Of a DNA stretch of 64,000 nt, positions 1 to 7,916 are shown in pieces. The position numbers were made by a program, and so were the translations under genes. Under the pieces are notes generated by a model. That model had not been told where the DNA came from. It worked only from the letters and a program-made list of their open reading frames with translations, and searched no databases. Position 1 is the first letter of the stretch. Each line of letters begins with the position of its first letter. Source of the stretch: Anammoximicrobium sp964645045 (GTDB lineage Bacteria > Planctomycetota > Planctomycetia > Pirellulales > Pirellulaceae); assembly GCA_964645045.1 (NCBI GenBank), contig CAZXYZ010000033.1:28796-92795 (forward strand), in the 5' to 3' direction.

Positions 1-1762
1 CACCGCCCCAACGGCCCAGCCCTTCGTCTCCTGCCGCTAAGCCGTCCAGACTCCAGACGATGATCGTGCCGTCCGCCGAACCGGACACCAGGAAACGCAA
101 GTCCCGCGACACGCCCAGCGAGGTGACGAAATCGTGGTGGCCGCGAAACTGGCGAAGTACCGGGCAACGGCCTTGCTTGGCCAGACGATAGACGTAGATG
201 CTGTTCTGCAGATCCGTGCCGACGGCCAGGGCCTGCGGCTGACCTTGGGCATCGGGGACCCAGCAGTAGCAGCGAGGCCGCCCTTCCAGCAGCGGGTCGA
301 GTTCGATGCGGCCCCGCGCCGCACCGCTTTCCATCAACTGCAGGGCTCCCGAGGACTCCCGCCGGACGCTCCACTTGCCCGCCTGCCAATCGGGCGCCAG
401 CCACTGGTCGGCATTGGGCTTCCCCGCCTCCAGTTCCAGCCGGGTGGAATCGAACGCGGCGTCCAGATCTGCGTAGTCGTTGAAGCCGCGCGACCGAGGC
501 TCCGTGCCCCAGGCGATCCGATACAGCGGTGCTTGTTTCGCGAAGGCGACCCGCCACACGCGCCGCCCGGTCCCGCGCAACTCCGCCACCGGCTCGGCGG
601 CCGTCAGCGGGCCGAGCGAAATCTCGTTGTCGCGTCCGCCGGAATACGCCAGTAGCTTGCCATCGGGACTGACGGCACAGGCGTTCACGTGGTCGGGCAG
701 CGTGCGGCTGCGCACGAGCTGCCGCTTGGCGACGTCCCAGATCTGCAACTGACTTTGCTGCGTGCCGGGCGCCACCGCCGTGCCCACCACCAGCGTGGCG
801 CCGTCGGGACTGAAACACAGCGACAGCGCAAACGGCTTGGTGCGAAGGACCGTGGGCGGCTTGGCCTCCCCGCCCGCCAGATCCCACACGAACAAGTTGC
901 CTTGCAGATCGGCCGACGCGAGCTTCATCCCGTCACCGCTGGCAGCCAGCGAAGTCACCAAGCCTTCATGCACGGTCTCGAGCAGACGCGTCTGCGGGGG
1001 ATCATCGCCGAGACGAACCAGGTTCAGCTTCCATTTCAGCCGCCCGCTTGCGGCCTGGCCTTGGTACGCCGGAACGGCGACATAATCGTTGCCGGCGACG
1101 GCGATCGGGCGAAGTTTGGGCTGCACGGCAATCGCACGAGCGGCCGCGGGGCCGTAGGTGGCGTCATCCGGACGACAGAGGACGGCTGGCTTCCAGCCGT
1201 CGCGTTTCCACACTGTCACTTGCCCGGCCGTGTCGCTGGAAACGAGGCTGTTGCCGTCGGCGGAGAATGCCAAACCGCAAACCGTCTGCCGGTGAGAATC
1301 GAGGACTTGCACCAGCGCGCCCGTCAGCGGATCGACCAAGAGAATCTCGCCCAACGAGCCCATCGCGCCATAGCCGCCGAACGCCAGCAGTCCGTCGGAG
1401 GGCGCGACGGCCACCGCATAGATGCTGCCGCGAAGGCTGCGGGCAACTTGCCAACGGATCGTGCGTTCGCGCAGGAAACTGCGCCGCAAATCCCGCTGCA
1501 GCGCTGTCAGGTTCCAGACCAGGACGTTTTTGTCCAGACCGGCCGAGCAAAGACGCTTGGAGTCGGGTGTGAAGGCCAGGGCCTGCACCGTCCCGATATG
1601 ACCGCCGGCATTGATTCGCAGCCACGGTTCTTCAGTGGTCTTCTGCTGCACGCGGATCAAGTCGCGGTGCGTGGCCTCGCCGGCGGCCGCCGGAAGACAC
1701 AAGGCCAACGCGCCCAGAAAGAGCACGCACCCAATCGGTTTGGACAACGCTTGGCCGTTCAT
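1..1762 (-). CDS. Exported WD40-repeat protein (3' end outside window)
   Basis: The minus strand is open from an ATG at 1762 to the window edge, giving 587 codons without a stop. The N-terminus has a short basic start, a hydrophobic stretch (GCVLFLGALALCLPAAAGEA) and an AxA-like cleavage site, so it is probably exported to the periplasm. WD40-like blades follow: GHIGTVQALAFTPDSKRL ending in NVLVWNL, then SHRQTVCGLAFSADGNSL ending in QVTVWK, HEGLVTSLAASGDGMKL ending in NLFVWDL, and near the window edge GHHDFVTSLGVSRDLRFL ending in TIIVWSL. WD40 propellers are interaction platforms and nothing here suggests an enzyme. It lies downstream of and codirectional with the T6SS cassette (181 bp after the DUF4384 gene, with a palindromic repeat between), so it may be cotranscribed, but no function can be assigned. 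Confidence 0.8.
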   Translation of the reverse strand, partial: MNGQALSKPIGCVLFLGALALCLPAAAGEATHRDLIRVQQKTTEEPWLRINAGGHIGTVQALAFTPDSKRLCSAGLDKNVLVWNLTALQRDLRRSFLRERTIRWQVARSLRGSIYAVAVAPSDGLLAFGGYGAMGSLGEILLVDPLTGALVQVLDSHRQTVCGLAFSADGNSLVSSDTAGQVTVWKRDGWKPAVLCRPDDATYGPAAARAIAVQPKLRPIAVAGNDYVAVPAYQGQAASGRLKWKLNLVRLGDDPPQTRLLETVHEGLVTSLAASGDGMKLASADLQGNLFVWDLAGGEAKPPTVLRTKPFALSLCFSPDGATLVVGTAVAPGTQQSQLQIWDVAKRQLVRSRTLPDHVNACAVSPDGKLLAYSGGRDNEISLGPLTAAEPVAELRGTGRRVWRVAFAKQAPLYRIAWGTEPRSRGFNDYADLDAAFDSTRLELEAGKPNADQWLAPDWQAGKWSVRRESSGALQLMESGAARGRIELDPLLEGRPRCYCWVPDAQGQPQALAVGTDLQNSIYVYRLAKQGRCPVLRQFRGHHDFVTSLGVSRDLRFLVSGSADGTIIVWSLDGLAAGDEGLGRWGG

Positions 1763-1860
1763 CGGTGTCTCGCGGAAGCCTGGGACCGGCTACGGAAAAA
1801 AGGTCGGATGAGGTATGTCACCATCGCGCTCGGCGGCGGTGATGCTTCGGGGATGCCCTC

Positions 1861-1933
1861 GTTGGAGTCCAGGCTTTAGCCTGTCCTCCCCCGCGTTTCT
1901 GGCAGCCTTGCAGCCCCAAGGCTGAACTCCAAC
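1861..1933. repeat. Dispersed intergenic palindrome, family 'ggagtccaggctttagcc', copy 1
   Basis: The left arm reads gttggagtccaggctttagc and the right arm ends aaggctgaactccaac, an imperfect inverted repeat with a loop of about 40 bp. A second copy lies at 37723-37793. It sits between the WD40 gene and the DUF4384 gene. Its structure resembles REP/BIME-type elements or a transcription-terminating hairpin. Confidence 0.7.
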
Positions 1934-1943
1934 GAAGACTTCG

Positions 1944-2798
1944 TCATTGACGTTCGGCAGTCGCTATCGACTTGAGCTTGATATTGACCCACAGGCTCGG
2001 CGACTCATGGGCCTCGGTGGTAGCGCTGACGACAAACGTACTGCCGTTCTTGTCGTGGGGTGGCTCCTCCAAGATCCCGCGCGTGGCCCGGGTGCGGTGG
2101 ACCTCGGTCGCAAACTCCTCCATCGCGCCGGCGTCCAGCAGACCGCGGAACTTGTTGCTCTTGGCTTGCCGTTCGCGGATCGAATTCAGGGTCTTGTTGA
2201 CCGTGCTGATCATGGTCTTCTTGACCTCCTGCTCCGCCGGCGTCAGCTGCTCGTCCGGCTTCTTGAACACGACGTTCGAGAGGGCCGCCAAGTCGGCCGT
2301 GGGTTTTTCCGTCGCCACTACGATCATCTCTTCGCTGCCCGGCGGCGGTGCGAACTCGAAGTACCCGTCGTCCGGCAGCTTGATTGTCGTGCCGCCTTTG
2401 ACCAGCGGCGCTTGCTCGCCGCGGTCCTCTTTCGGCAACAAGCAGATCTTCTCGCCGCTGGCGCCCTGATGAAAGATGTAGATGTAGGCGTCCGTCACCG
2501 GCTGGATCTTCACCTGGATCTGGTCGCCGATTTGAAATTGGTGCGTCTGCGGGTCCACGTCCTTGTCCTGGCCGTCCTCCCGGACGACGATGCTGTAGTC
2601 CATCGCCACCACATGGGCCACCTCTTTCGTGAAACCGATCAGCTTGCCCAACTCCTTGCCGTTCCCTTCTTGAATATACTTGCGGACCAGGTCGCGCGTC
2701 GTCCGCTCGCCGGCTTTGGCTGGACGGAAGCCCGGGGCAAGTCCGAGGCAGAATGCCGCAACCGCCGCGGTCGTCAGAAAAATCATCGTTCGTTTCAT
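1944..2798 (-). CDS. Exported DUF4384 domain protein
   Basis: I start the gene at the third in-frame ATG (2798, MKRTMIFLTTAAVAAF...) because a GAGGGGAC ribosome-binding sequence lies just upstream of it; ATGs at 2804 and 2828 are alternatives. The protein is 284 residues with a clear signal peptide (MKRT then TTAAVAAFCLGLAPG). Residues about 60-155 match the DUF4384 pattern: a basic-strand beta-sandwich with KIQPVTDAYIYIFHQG and ICLLPKEDRGEQ, followed by IKLPDDGYFEFAPPPGSEEM. DUF4384 domains are found in exported and kinase-associated bacterial proteins and have no known catalytic role. It is 56 bp downstream of the PAAR gene and codirectional with it, which places it at the tail of the T6SS cassette. 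It could be a cargo or accessory protein, but that is inference from position only. Confidence 0.75.
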   Translation of the reverse strand: MKRTMIFLTTAAVAAFCLGLAPGFRPAKAGERTTRDLVRKYIQEGNGKELGKLIGFTKEVAHVVAMDYSIVVREDGQDKDVDPQTHQFQIGDQIQVKIQPVTDAYIYIFHQGASGEKICLLPKEDRGEQAPLVKGGTTIKLPDDGYFEFAPPPGSEEMIVVATEKPTADLAALSNVVFKKPDEQLTPAEQEVKKTMISTVNKTLNSIRERQAKSNKFRGLLDAGAMEEFATEVHRTRATRGILEEPPHDKNGSTFVVSATTEAHESPSLWVNIKLKSIATAERQ

Positions 2799-2854
2799 GG
2801 TCATGTCCCCTCGATTAACAAATGCCACCAGCTACGTTCCTTACGATCACTATA

Positions 2855-3145
2855 TCAGCCGATCATCACCTGAGGAAACCCCGCCACAATCGTGCCGCCG
2901 TGGACTGTCATATCGCCGATCCGCGCCGCCGGCATGAAGCCGATCATGACCGTCATCGAGCCCATCGCGATGACATCCGGCGGACCAACGCAGGTGGCCA
3001 GGTCGCCGACCCGCGCTGCCGGCATAAAGCCGATCATCACCGTGGGGCAGCCCATCATCACCGGCCCGCCGACGTGCGGAGGCGTGACGGGGGTCGCGGG
3101 GATGGGGCATACGTGCATGTCGCCGATACGTGCTGCCGGTGCCAT
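2855..3145 (-). CDS. PAAR-domain protein, T6SS spike tip
   Basis: A compact 96-residue protein made almost wholly of PAAR repeats. The motif (P/M)PAARIGDM is present three times (near residues 3, 42 and 71), each followed by Gly/Pro-rich turns and a V(M)MIG strand, as in the beta-helical cone that caps the VgrG trimer. His and Cys residues (MHVCP near residue 11, LATC near 50, TVHGG near 76) are candidates for the single zinc site at the tip. PAAR proteins sharpen the spike and carry effectors. There is no C-terminal toxin extension, so any effector must be a separate polypeptide. It lies downstream of the FHA/DUF4123-like gene, separated by an inserted repeat. Confidence 0.9.
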   Translation of the reverse strand: MAPAARIGDMHVCPIPATPVTPPHVGGPVMMGCPTVMIGFMPAARVGDLATCVGPPDVIAMGSMTVMIGFMPAARIGDMTVHGGTIVAGFPQVMIG

Positions 3146-3159
3146 CGGATCGTCTCTCT

Positions 3160-3362
3160 AACCCGGCTTCGCCGGAACCTGAAGTCCTAATCTTTCACCT
3201 AATCTTTCACCTAATCTCTTCCTACTGCCCTGGAGCCAGGGGAGATTAGGTGAAAGATTAAGTGAAAGATCAAGGTGCTCTTCATCCCAACCATCCCCGA
3301 ACCGCCACTACTACAAATTCCTATAGGCTGAATTTAACCGGCTCCGCCGGGACCTGAAGTCC
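3160..3362. repeat. Large palindromic repeat, copy A (about 175-200 bp)
   Basis: An inverted repeat of tctttcacctaatct... and ...agattaggtgaaagat forms a long hairpin. It is followed by a conserved tail (catcccaacc ... ctacaaattcctataggctgaa). A GC-rich flank (ccggcttcgccggaacctga and ccggctccgccgggacctga) occurs on both sides as a direct repeat of about 26 bp. A second copy with the same order of parts is at 24142-24303. The right flank overlaps the 3' end of the FHA gene, whose stop codon and last residues lie in repeat sequence. Confidence 0.85.
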
Positions 3363-4362
3363 TTGCCTCACTACTCTCCGGCTGCAAGCCTATCTCCTCC
3401 AGCAACTGGGCGACGGGGCTCTCGCCATACACCTGCCAGGTGTCCGGCAGGTCCGGCAATTCGACCAGCACCGCTTCGATGCCGGCGAGCACCCGCCGGA
3501 CCAGGGCCGGCTGAGCGTAGGCCAACAACATGGCCATCACACTTGGCCAACAAAACCCCAACATGCCGCCGCTGGCATCGCCCTTCTTGCCCTTGACGCG
3601 GGCGGCGTCCTGCAGGTGGGCGGCCAGTTCCGCCTTGTTCTGGCGTGAGAACAGACAGACCACCGCGTCGCTGCCCCAGCCCTCGGCGAGCAAGGCTGGC
3701 CATTCGTTCATCTCCCCCGCCGCGACGATCCGCGGCGAGACGGCCGCAGCCGCCTCGGTGGGCAGCCACGAGAACAAGTAGCTGCCTTGGCCGGCGCCGC
3801 TGGGCGGCGGCACGCCGAGTTTCCGGAAGTCGACGATCAGGTATAAGGAGATCTGCCGGGCGATCAACCCCGCAAGGTCCTGTGGCGGCAGTTGTTCCAC
3901 GGTGCCACGGCAAAGCGTCAGCCCCGACGAACAGGTCTCTGCGCTGAATCGGACGTTCCGCAACGGCACTGGGGCACTGCCGCCGACCGAGGACGGACGG
4001 GCGGAACCCGGCAGCCGCCGGACTTCGGCCGCCCCGACGCCCTCCGGCGGCCCCCCCAACTCGTGCTCGACGTGTACGGTAAAACGCGTCTCGCCGGCCA
4101 GGATTTCGTCTCCAGCACCAAGCCGCGTACGGGCGCTCACGGGCTGGCCGTTGACCAGCGTCCCATTGCTACTGCCCAAGTCGGTCAGATAGCAACCGGA
4201 GATATCGCTCTGCAAGGCGAAGTGGACGCCGGACATCAGGCTGTCCTGCGGCACGGCGAAGTCGGCCCATTCGGTGCGGCCCACGCGCAACTCCTGATCG
4301 GCGGTCAGGCAGACCTTCCGTCCGGCAGTCGAGCCCGAGATGACTTCCAGAATCACACGCAT
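3334..4362 (-). CDS. FHA domain protein with DUF4123-like C-terminus (T6SS adaptor)
   Basis: A 342-residue cytoplasmic protein. Residues about 5-100 are a forkhead-associated domain: LRVGRTEWADFAV, then SGVHFAL, then LTDLGSSNGTLVNGQPV, which holds the conserved R, SxxH and SNGT residues that bind phospho-threonine. After a Pro/Gly linker, residues about 140-330 resemble the DUF4123 family (ISLYLIVDF near 190, SYLFSWLP near 215, then a long alpha/beta region). DUF4123 proteins are chaperone-adaptors that load effectors on VgrG, and their genes usually follow vgrG, as here (34 bp after it). FHA proteins in T6SS are read-outs of Thr-kinase signalling. I infer that this fusion could make spike loading phosphorylation-dependent. 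The FHA call is firm and the DUF4123 call is moderate. The last residues (SGPGGAG) are encoded by repeat DNA. Confidence 0.75.
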   Translation of the reverse strand: MRVILEVISGSTAGRKVCLTADQELRVGRTEWADFAVPQDSLMSGVHFALQSDISGCYLTDLGSSNGTLVNGQPVSARTRLGAGDEILAGETRFTVHVEHELGGPPEGVGAAEVRRLPGSARPSSVGGSAPVPLRNVRFSAETCSSGLTLCRGTVEQLPPQDLAGLIARQISLYLIVDFRKLGVPPPSGAGQGSYLFSWLPTEAAAAVSPRIVAAGEMNEWPALLAEGWGSDAVVCLFSRQNKAELAAHLQDAARVKGKKGDASGGMLGFCWPSVMAMLLAYAQPALVRRVLAGIEAVLVELPDLPDTWQVYGESPVAQLLEEIGLQPESSEARTSGPGGAG

Positions 4363-4396
4363 GGTTAGATCCGCACGTCATCGTTGCCGCCAACAC

Positions 4397-6583
4397 TCAA
4401 AAATCCGGCGCCGATTTCTTCCCCGACTTCGAGTCGTCGGCCTTTTCGGGTTCGACCGGCGCTGCCTTTTCCGGCGCCTGCGGACTGGCCGGCGCGCTGC
4501 CGCTGCCCGAGCCTGCGGCGCCACCGCTGTTGATATTGACCATCACTCCCTGAATAAAAACGCCGGCCGGATTGATATCAATGAAATTGCCTCCGACCTT
4601 CAGCGTCAACTGCACGCCTGCCTCGATCACCGCAACCATGCCGGATTTCAAGTGAATCTCCGTCCCGGCGTCCAAAGCATGTTTCAGGCCGACTTTTTCT
4701 TCCTGGTTCATGCCGACCGACAGTGCTTGATTCAGGCCGATCTTCTCCATGCGGTCCTGCGTGACCTGCAGGTGGCTGCTTCCGCCTATCGATTCCTTCT
4801 TGTCTGCTTCGATGACGATGTGTTGGTTTCCCGGGCCGTCGATGCCGCCCACCAGCAGCTTCATGTTGCCGCCCACGTGCTCTTCGTGGTGCCGGTGGAC
4901 CTTCAGATGCTTGTCGCGGTAAACCATTTCGCATTGGTCGCCGGATTTGCCGTCCTGGTCGGTGCCGACGATCAGGTGGCGATCGCCCACCACGGCCTCC
5001 ATGCTGTCGGCGCGGACGCGGACGTCCATGTTGCGCTGAGCGTGGAGGAAAACCTGTTCCTTACCGGCCTTGTCCTCCAGCCGCAGTTCATTGTAGCCGT
5101 CGCCGCCCGGCGAGGAGTTCGTTTTCAAGTAAGTTTTGGTCTTTTCGTCCGGGAGCGCGTAGGGCGGCATTTGGTCGGCATTGTACAGCGAGCCCACAAT
5201 CAGCGGACGGTCGGGATCGCCCTCTTCGAACGCCACGACGACCTCCTGGCCGATCCGTGGGATGGCCATCGCCCCCCAGCCCTTGCCGGCGTGGATCTGG
5301 CACACGCGGACCCAGCAGGTCGTCTTGTCGTCGCGTTTCCCCTCGCGGTCCCAAAAAAACTGGACTTTCACGCGGCCATACTTGTCGGTGTAGATCTCTT
5401 CTCCGGAGGGACCGGTGACGACCGCAGATTGCAGGCCGTGGATCATCGGGCAAGGCGTGCTGAGTTCTGGGCGGAAGACCACCGCATCGGGCAGGCACGT
5501 GAAACGGTTCGAATAGTGCCACTCTTCCGTCCGCTCCGGGCCGCCGGTCTCGTAGGCCATGGGCTCGATCGCACGATGCTCGATCGACGTGATGACGTAA
5601 GATTTGCCGGCTTCGGAGCGGCAACGGTGCTGGCGCACCTTGAATTTGCCGCCCGGCGTGAACGACCGGCACAGGCCCTCCGCGAAAACAAGATCATAGC
5701 CGGCCTCCTCCTCTTCCATCCGCAGCTTGGTCAGCGCATCTCCGTCGCTCTTCTTGTCGTATTCGCCCGGATAGTCATAGACCTCGTATTTCTGGACTCC
5801 CGGCAAGGAGAGCTGCGTCTGCTTCTGGGTCATCAGCAGCTTGGCGGGCGTCTGTTCGTTGCGCGCCGGATGTTGATCGAAGTTATAGTCCGTCTGCGCC
5901 CACTTGCCCGTGCGGAACTGGTAGTGGTGTTCCCACTTCGTCAGGAAATCATCGATGGTCCCGGAGCCGAAGTCCGTGGGGTAGTCCACTTCCTTCTCGG
6001 TGCAATCCACGTAGGCGCCCTTCTGATCACCCAGCACCAGGACGTGCTTGCCGTCCTGGTGCTTGAAGAAATAGAAGATCCCTTCTTCTTCCATCAACCG
6101 GGACACGAAGTTGAAGTCGGTTTCGCGGTACTGCACGCAGTAGGTGCGTTTGGGGTGCGTGCCTTGAACCTGGGACTTTTCGAAGTCGCTGAAACCCAGG
6201 TCGCTGAAGATCTGCTCGATGATCTCCGGCACGCTCTTGTCCTGGAAGATGCGGCAGTCGGCCGTGCGGGTCAGGAACCAGAGCCAGGGGACCACTTCCG
6301 CGCGGTAATTGCGGCGGCCCTTTTTGTCTTCGTCGCCAGCATAAAAGCGGCTGACGAAACCGTTGAAATGCCGCGGCGACTGGTTTTTGTACTTGACGCC
6401 CCAGGTGACGTTCTTGCCCACGATGTCCGCGGCCTTGATCGCGTTGTTGTCCGAGATCATCTGGAGTTCATAACGGAACAGCCGCGAGATCTCCTCCTGA
6501 CCACTAAACGCCGTGAGCACGAGGGCATCGTCGCCCAGCGGCGTTTTCAGCATCAACAGGCGGTGCGATTGCTTGAGGGCCAT
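4397..6583 (-). CDS. vgrG: Type VI secretion spike protein VgrG
   Basis: A 728-residue protein of normal VgrG length. The N-terminal gp27-like part begins with residues such as LLMLKTPLGDDALVLTAF and SRLFRYELQMIS, and contains DFNFVSRLMEEEGIFYFFKH at about 150-170, a strong VgrG signature. The gp5-like OB fold follows (YGRVKVQFFWDREG..., CWVRVCQ, then WGAMAIPRIGQEVVVAFEEG and DPDRPLIVGSLYN). A long needle of short beta repeats runs to about residue 670, ending in FIDINPAGVFIQG. The last 50 residues are a Ser/Pro/Lys-rich disordered tail (GSGSGSAPASPQAPEKA...) with no recognisable toxin fold. It forms the trimeric spike on the Hcp tube and is topped by the PAAR protein encoded downstream. The adaptor gene follows after 34 bp. 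Confidence 0.97.
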   Translation of the reverse strand: MALKQSHRLLMLKTPLGDDALVLTAFSGQEEISRLFRYELQMISDNNAIKAADIVGKNVTWGVKYKNQSPRHFNGFVSRFYAGDEDKKGRRNYRAEVVPWLWFLTRTADCRIFQDKSVPEIIEQIFSDLGFSDFEKSQVQGTHPKRTYCVQYRETDFNFVSRLMEEEGIFYFFKHQDGKHVLVLGDQKGAYVDCTEKEVDYPTDFGSGTIDDFLTKWEHHYQFRTGKWAQTDYNFDQHPARNEQTPAKLLMTQKQTQLSLPGVQKYEVYDYPGEYDKKSDGDALTKLRMEEEEAGYDLVFAEGLCRSFTPGGKFKVRQHRCRSEAGKSYVITSIEHRAIEPMAYETGGPERTEEWHYSNRFTCLPDAVVFRPELSTPCPMIHGLQSAVVTGPSGEEIYTDKYGRVKVQFFWDREGKRDDKTTCWVRVCQIHAGKGWGAMAIPRIGQEVVVAFEEGDPDRPLIVGSLYNADQMPPYALPDEKTKTYLKTNSSPGGDGYNELRLEDKAGKEQVFLHAQRNMDVRVRADSMEAVVGDRHLIVGTDQDGKSGDQCEMVYRDKHLKVHRHHEEHVGGNMKLLVGGIDGPGNQHIVIEADKKESIGGSSHLQVTQDRMEKIGLNQALSVGMNQEEKVGLKHALDAGTEIHLKSGMVAVIEAGVQLTLKVGGNFIDINPAGVFIQGVMVNINSGGAAGSGSGSAPASPQAPEKAAPVEPEKADDSKSGKKSAPDF

Positions 6584-6706
6584 GCGGTGTTCTCCGCCCT
6601 GCCTTGCGGGCGAGTGGTGAGCTGCGGTTCGACCGCGGGCAGCAACTCAAAGGATCTACCCACCCCCGCCGCACGGATCGGCCTCCCGTGCGGCCCCTGG
6701 ATTACT

Positions 6707-6770
6707 CATAACCCGACGCGTTAGCGAGAAAATTCATTTGCGTGTCTCGCTGACGCTTCGAGTTACGATG
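6707..6770. repeat. Dispersed palindrome, family 'taacccgaagcg', copy 1
   Basis: The left arm is cataacccgacgcgttagcg and the right arm is ctcgctgacgcttcgagtta, separated by about 17 bp. It matches the perfect palindrome at 60730-60794 and the half copy at 19333-19349. It lies in the 363-bp gap between hcp and vgrG (6584-6946). The rest of that gap holds no gene. Confidence 0.8.
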
Positions 6771-6946
6771 CGCGGTGTTTTGGGCCAGAAAGCCGCAATC
6801 CCCAGTCACGAAACGACGTTCGTGGGACATCCACCGCCTCGCGACGCAACGGCGACACCAAGCCCGTGCTCGGTTCCGCCGCCACAGCCGACAATCCAGG
6901 AGCGACGGCCGTGGTGAAACTAGCGGCAGAAGGCGGCCCCGCCGTC

Positions 6947-7429
6947 CTACTTCTCGCCTTCTTCGACCTTCCAGCTGTACTCCACCTTGCCCTCTTTCTT
7001 TCCGGCGGCCGAAACCTGGTGGTAGGTGCAGCGGATCTCCTCGAAGTTCAGCGAAAACGAATCCATCGGCGGCGTGTCCGACTGGCCCACTCCCGACATG
7101 TTGTAGCTCGTCACCATGACGTTCTTCAACTCGTAAGACAGATACGTCTCGCGGCCTTTGTCCGTCGTCGAAGCCGTGAAATGGATCTCGACTTTCGGGA
7201 AGACCTTGCCGTTGCACACGGCTTCCGCCAGCTTGGGGCTGGATTTGTCGTACAGCTTGGTGGCCTGAATGTCATCGATAATCACATCGCCCCTGCGCCG
7301 TGACGCGCCTGTGGCACCCCGCCCCGGTTGCCGCATTCCCTGGGACATCGACTCGATATCGATCCAGCCCTTATGGTCCTTGTCCTTCGCTTCCCCGTCG
7401 ACACCATCGAATTTAATGTACCCCGCCAT
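6947..7429 (-). CDS. hcp: Type VI secretion tube protein Hcp
   Basis: A 160-residue protein starting MAGYIKFDGVDGEAKDKDHKGWIDI, the typical Hcp opening (Y-I-K-F/hydrophobic, D-G-x-x-G-E, then W-I-x-I). A GGAGG site 6 nt upstream fixes the ATG at 7429; an upstream in-frame extension to 7615 has no such site and low-complexity composition. The core includes GDVIIDDIQATKLYDKSSPKL, KVEIHFTAST, YLSYELKNVMVTSYNMSG and SFSLNFEEIRCTYH, matching the family beta-barrel that stacks as hexameric rings. It is the first gene of the cassette Hcp-VgrG-adaptor-PAAR on the minus strand. No sheath (TssB/C), baseplate or ClpV genes are in the window, so the machine must be encoded elsewhere. Confidence 0.95.
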   Translation of the reverse strand: MAGYIKFDGVDGEAKDKDHKGWIDIESMSQGMRQPGRGATGASRRRGDVIIDDIQATKLYDKSSPKLAEAVCNGKVFPKVEIHFTASTTDKGRETYLSYELKNVMVTSYNMSGVGQSDTPPMDSFSLNFEEIRCTYHQVSAAGKKEGKVEYSWKVEEGEK

Positions 7430-7916
7430 AGGAACCTCCGCTCTAAAAAGACGTGACCGTTGACTACCCCAGCTTTCGACAGCACCCACAGGTTCCGCCA
7501 ACCACGACGGCTCTTCGGGGCCGAGTTCGGGCTGTCTCCACGCAGCCGAGTGCGGTGCCGTTTGCGTTTCCTTCCTGATTGTCGCCTCCGGCCCGGAAAA
7601 GTTGCTGCGAAACAAAAAAAGTCCCAGCGATCCCCGGTTGAAACGAAAAACGCCGGCCGTCAGGCACCGTGAAAGAGTGTAGGGGTTGTTTCAATCAAGG
7701 GAGCAGAGGTGTCTCTTCTGCCGAGAACGAGTTTACTCATGGTGGCAGTGCGGTACACCGAAAACAACGTTAAGTGTTGGCCCGATGTTTGCAGTCGTTC
7801 CGCGATAAACGCTCACGCTAGCACGAAGAAACGGACGACGAGCCCCAAGAAGACCTGACATGGACGGCAAGGCTTCACCAAACCCCGCACGTGGCCAATT
7901 CGCTGGAGGCTAACGT
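7430..7916. other. Divergent intergenic region, hcp to barrel-protein gene
   Basis: About 490 bp between two divergently transcribed genes. The left end holds the hcp ribosome-binding site and the right end holds GGAGG before the 7917 start. Promoters for both genes should lie here, but I see no sigma-70-like pair or operator that I would defend, and no coding potential. Confidence 0.5.

Noticed and set aside
689..1879. 396-codon plus-strand frame opposite the WD40 gene
   Set aside because: Low-complexity translation, and the minus strand here encodes coherent WD40 blades and a signal peptide.
4340..6724. 794-codon plus-strand frame over vgrG
   Set aside because: Shadow of the unmistakable VgrG frame on the other strand.
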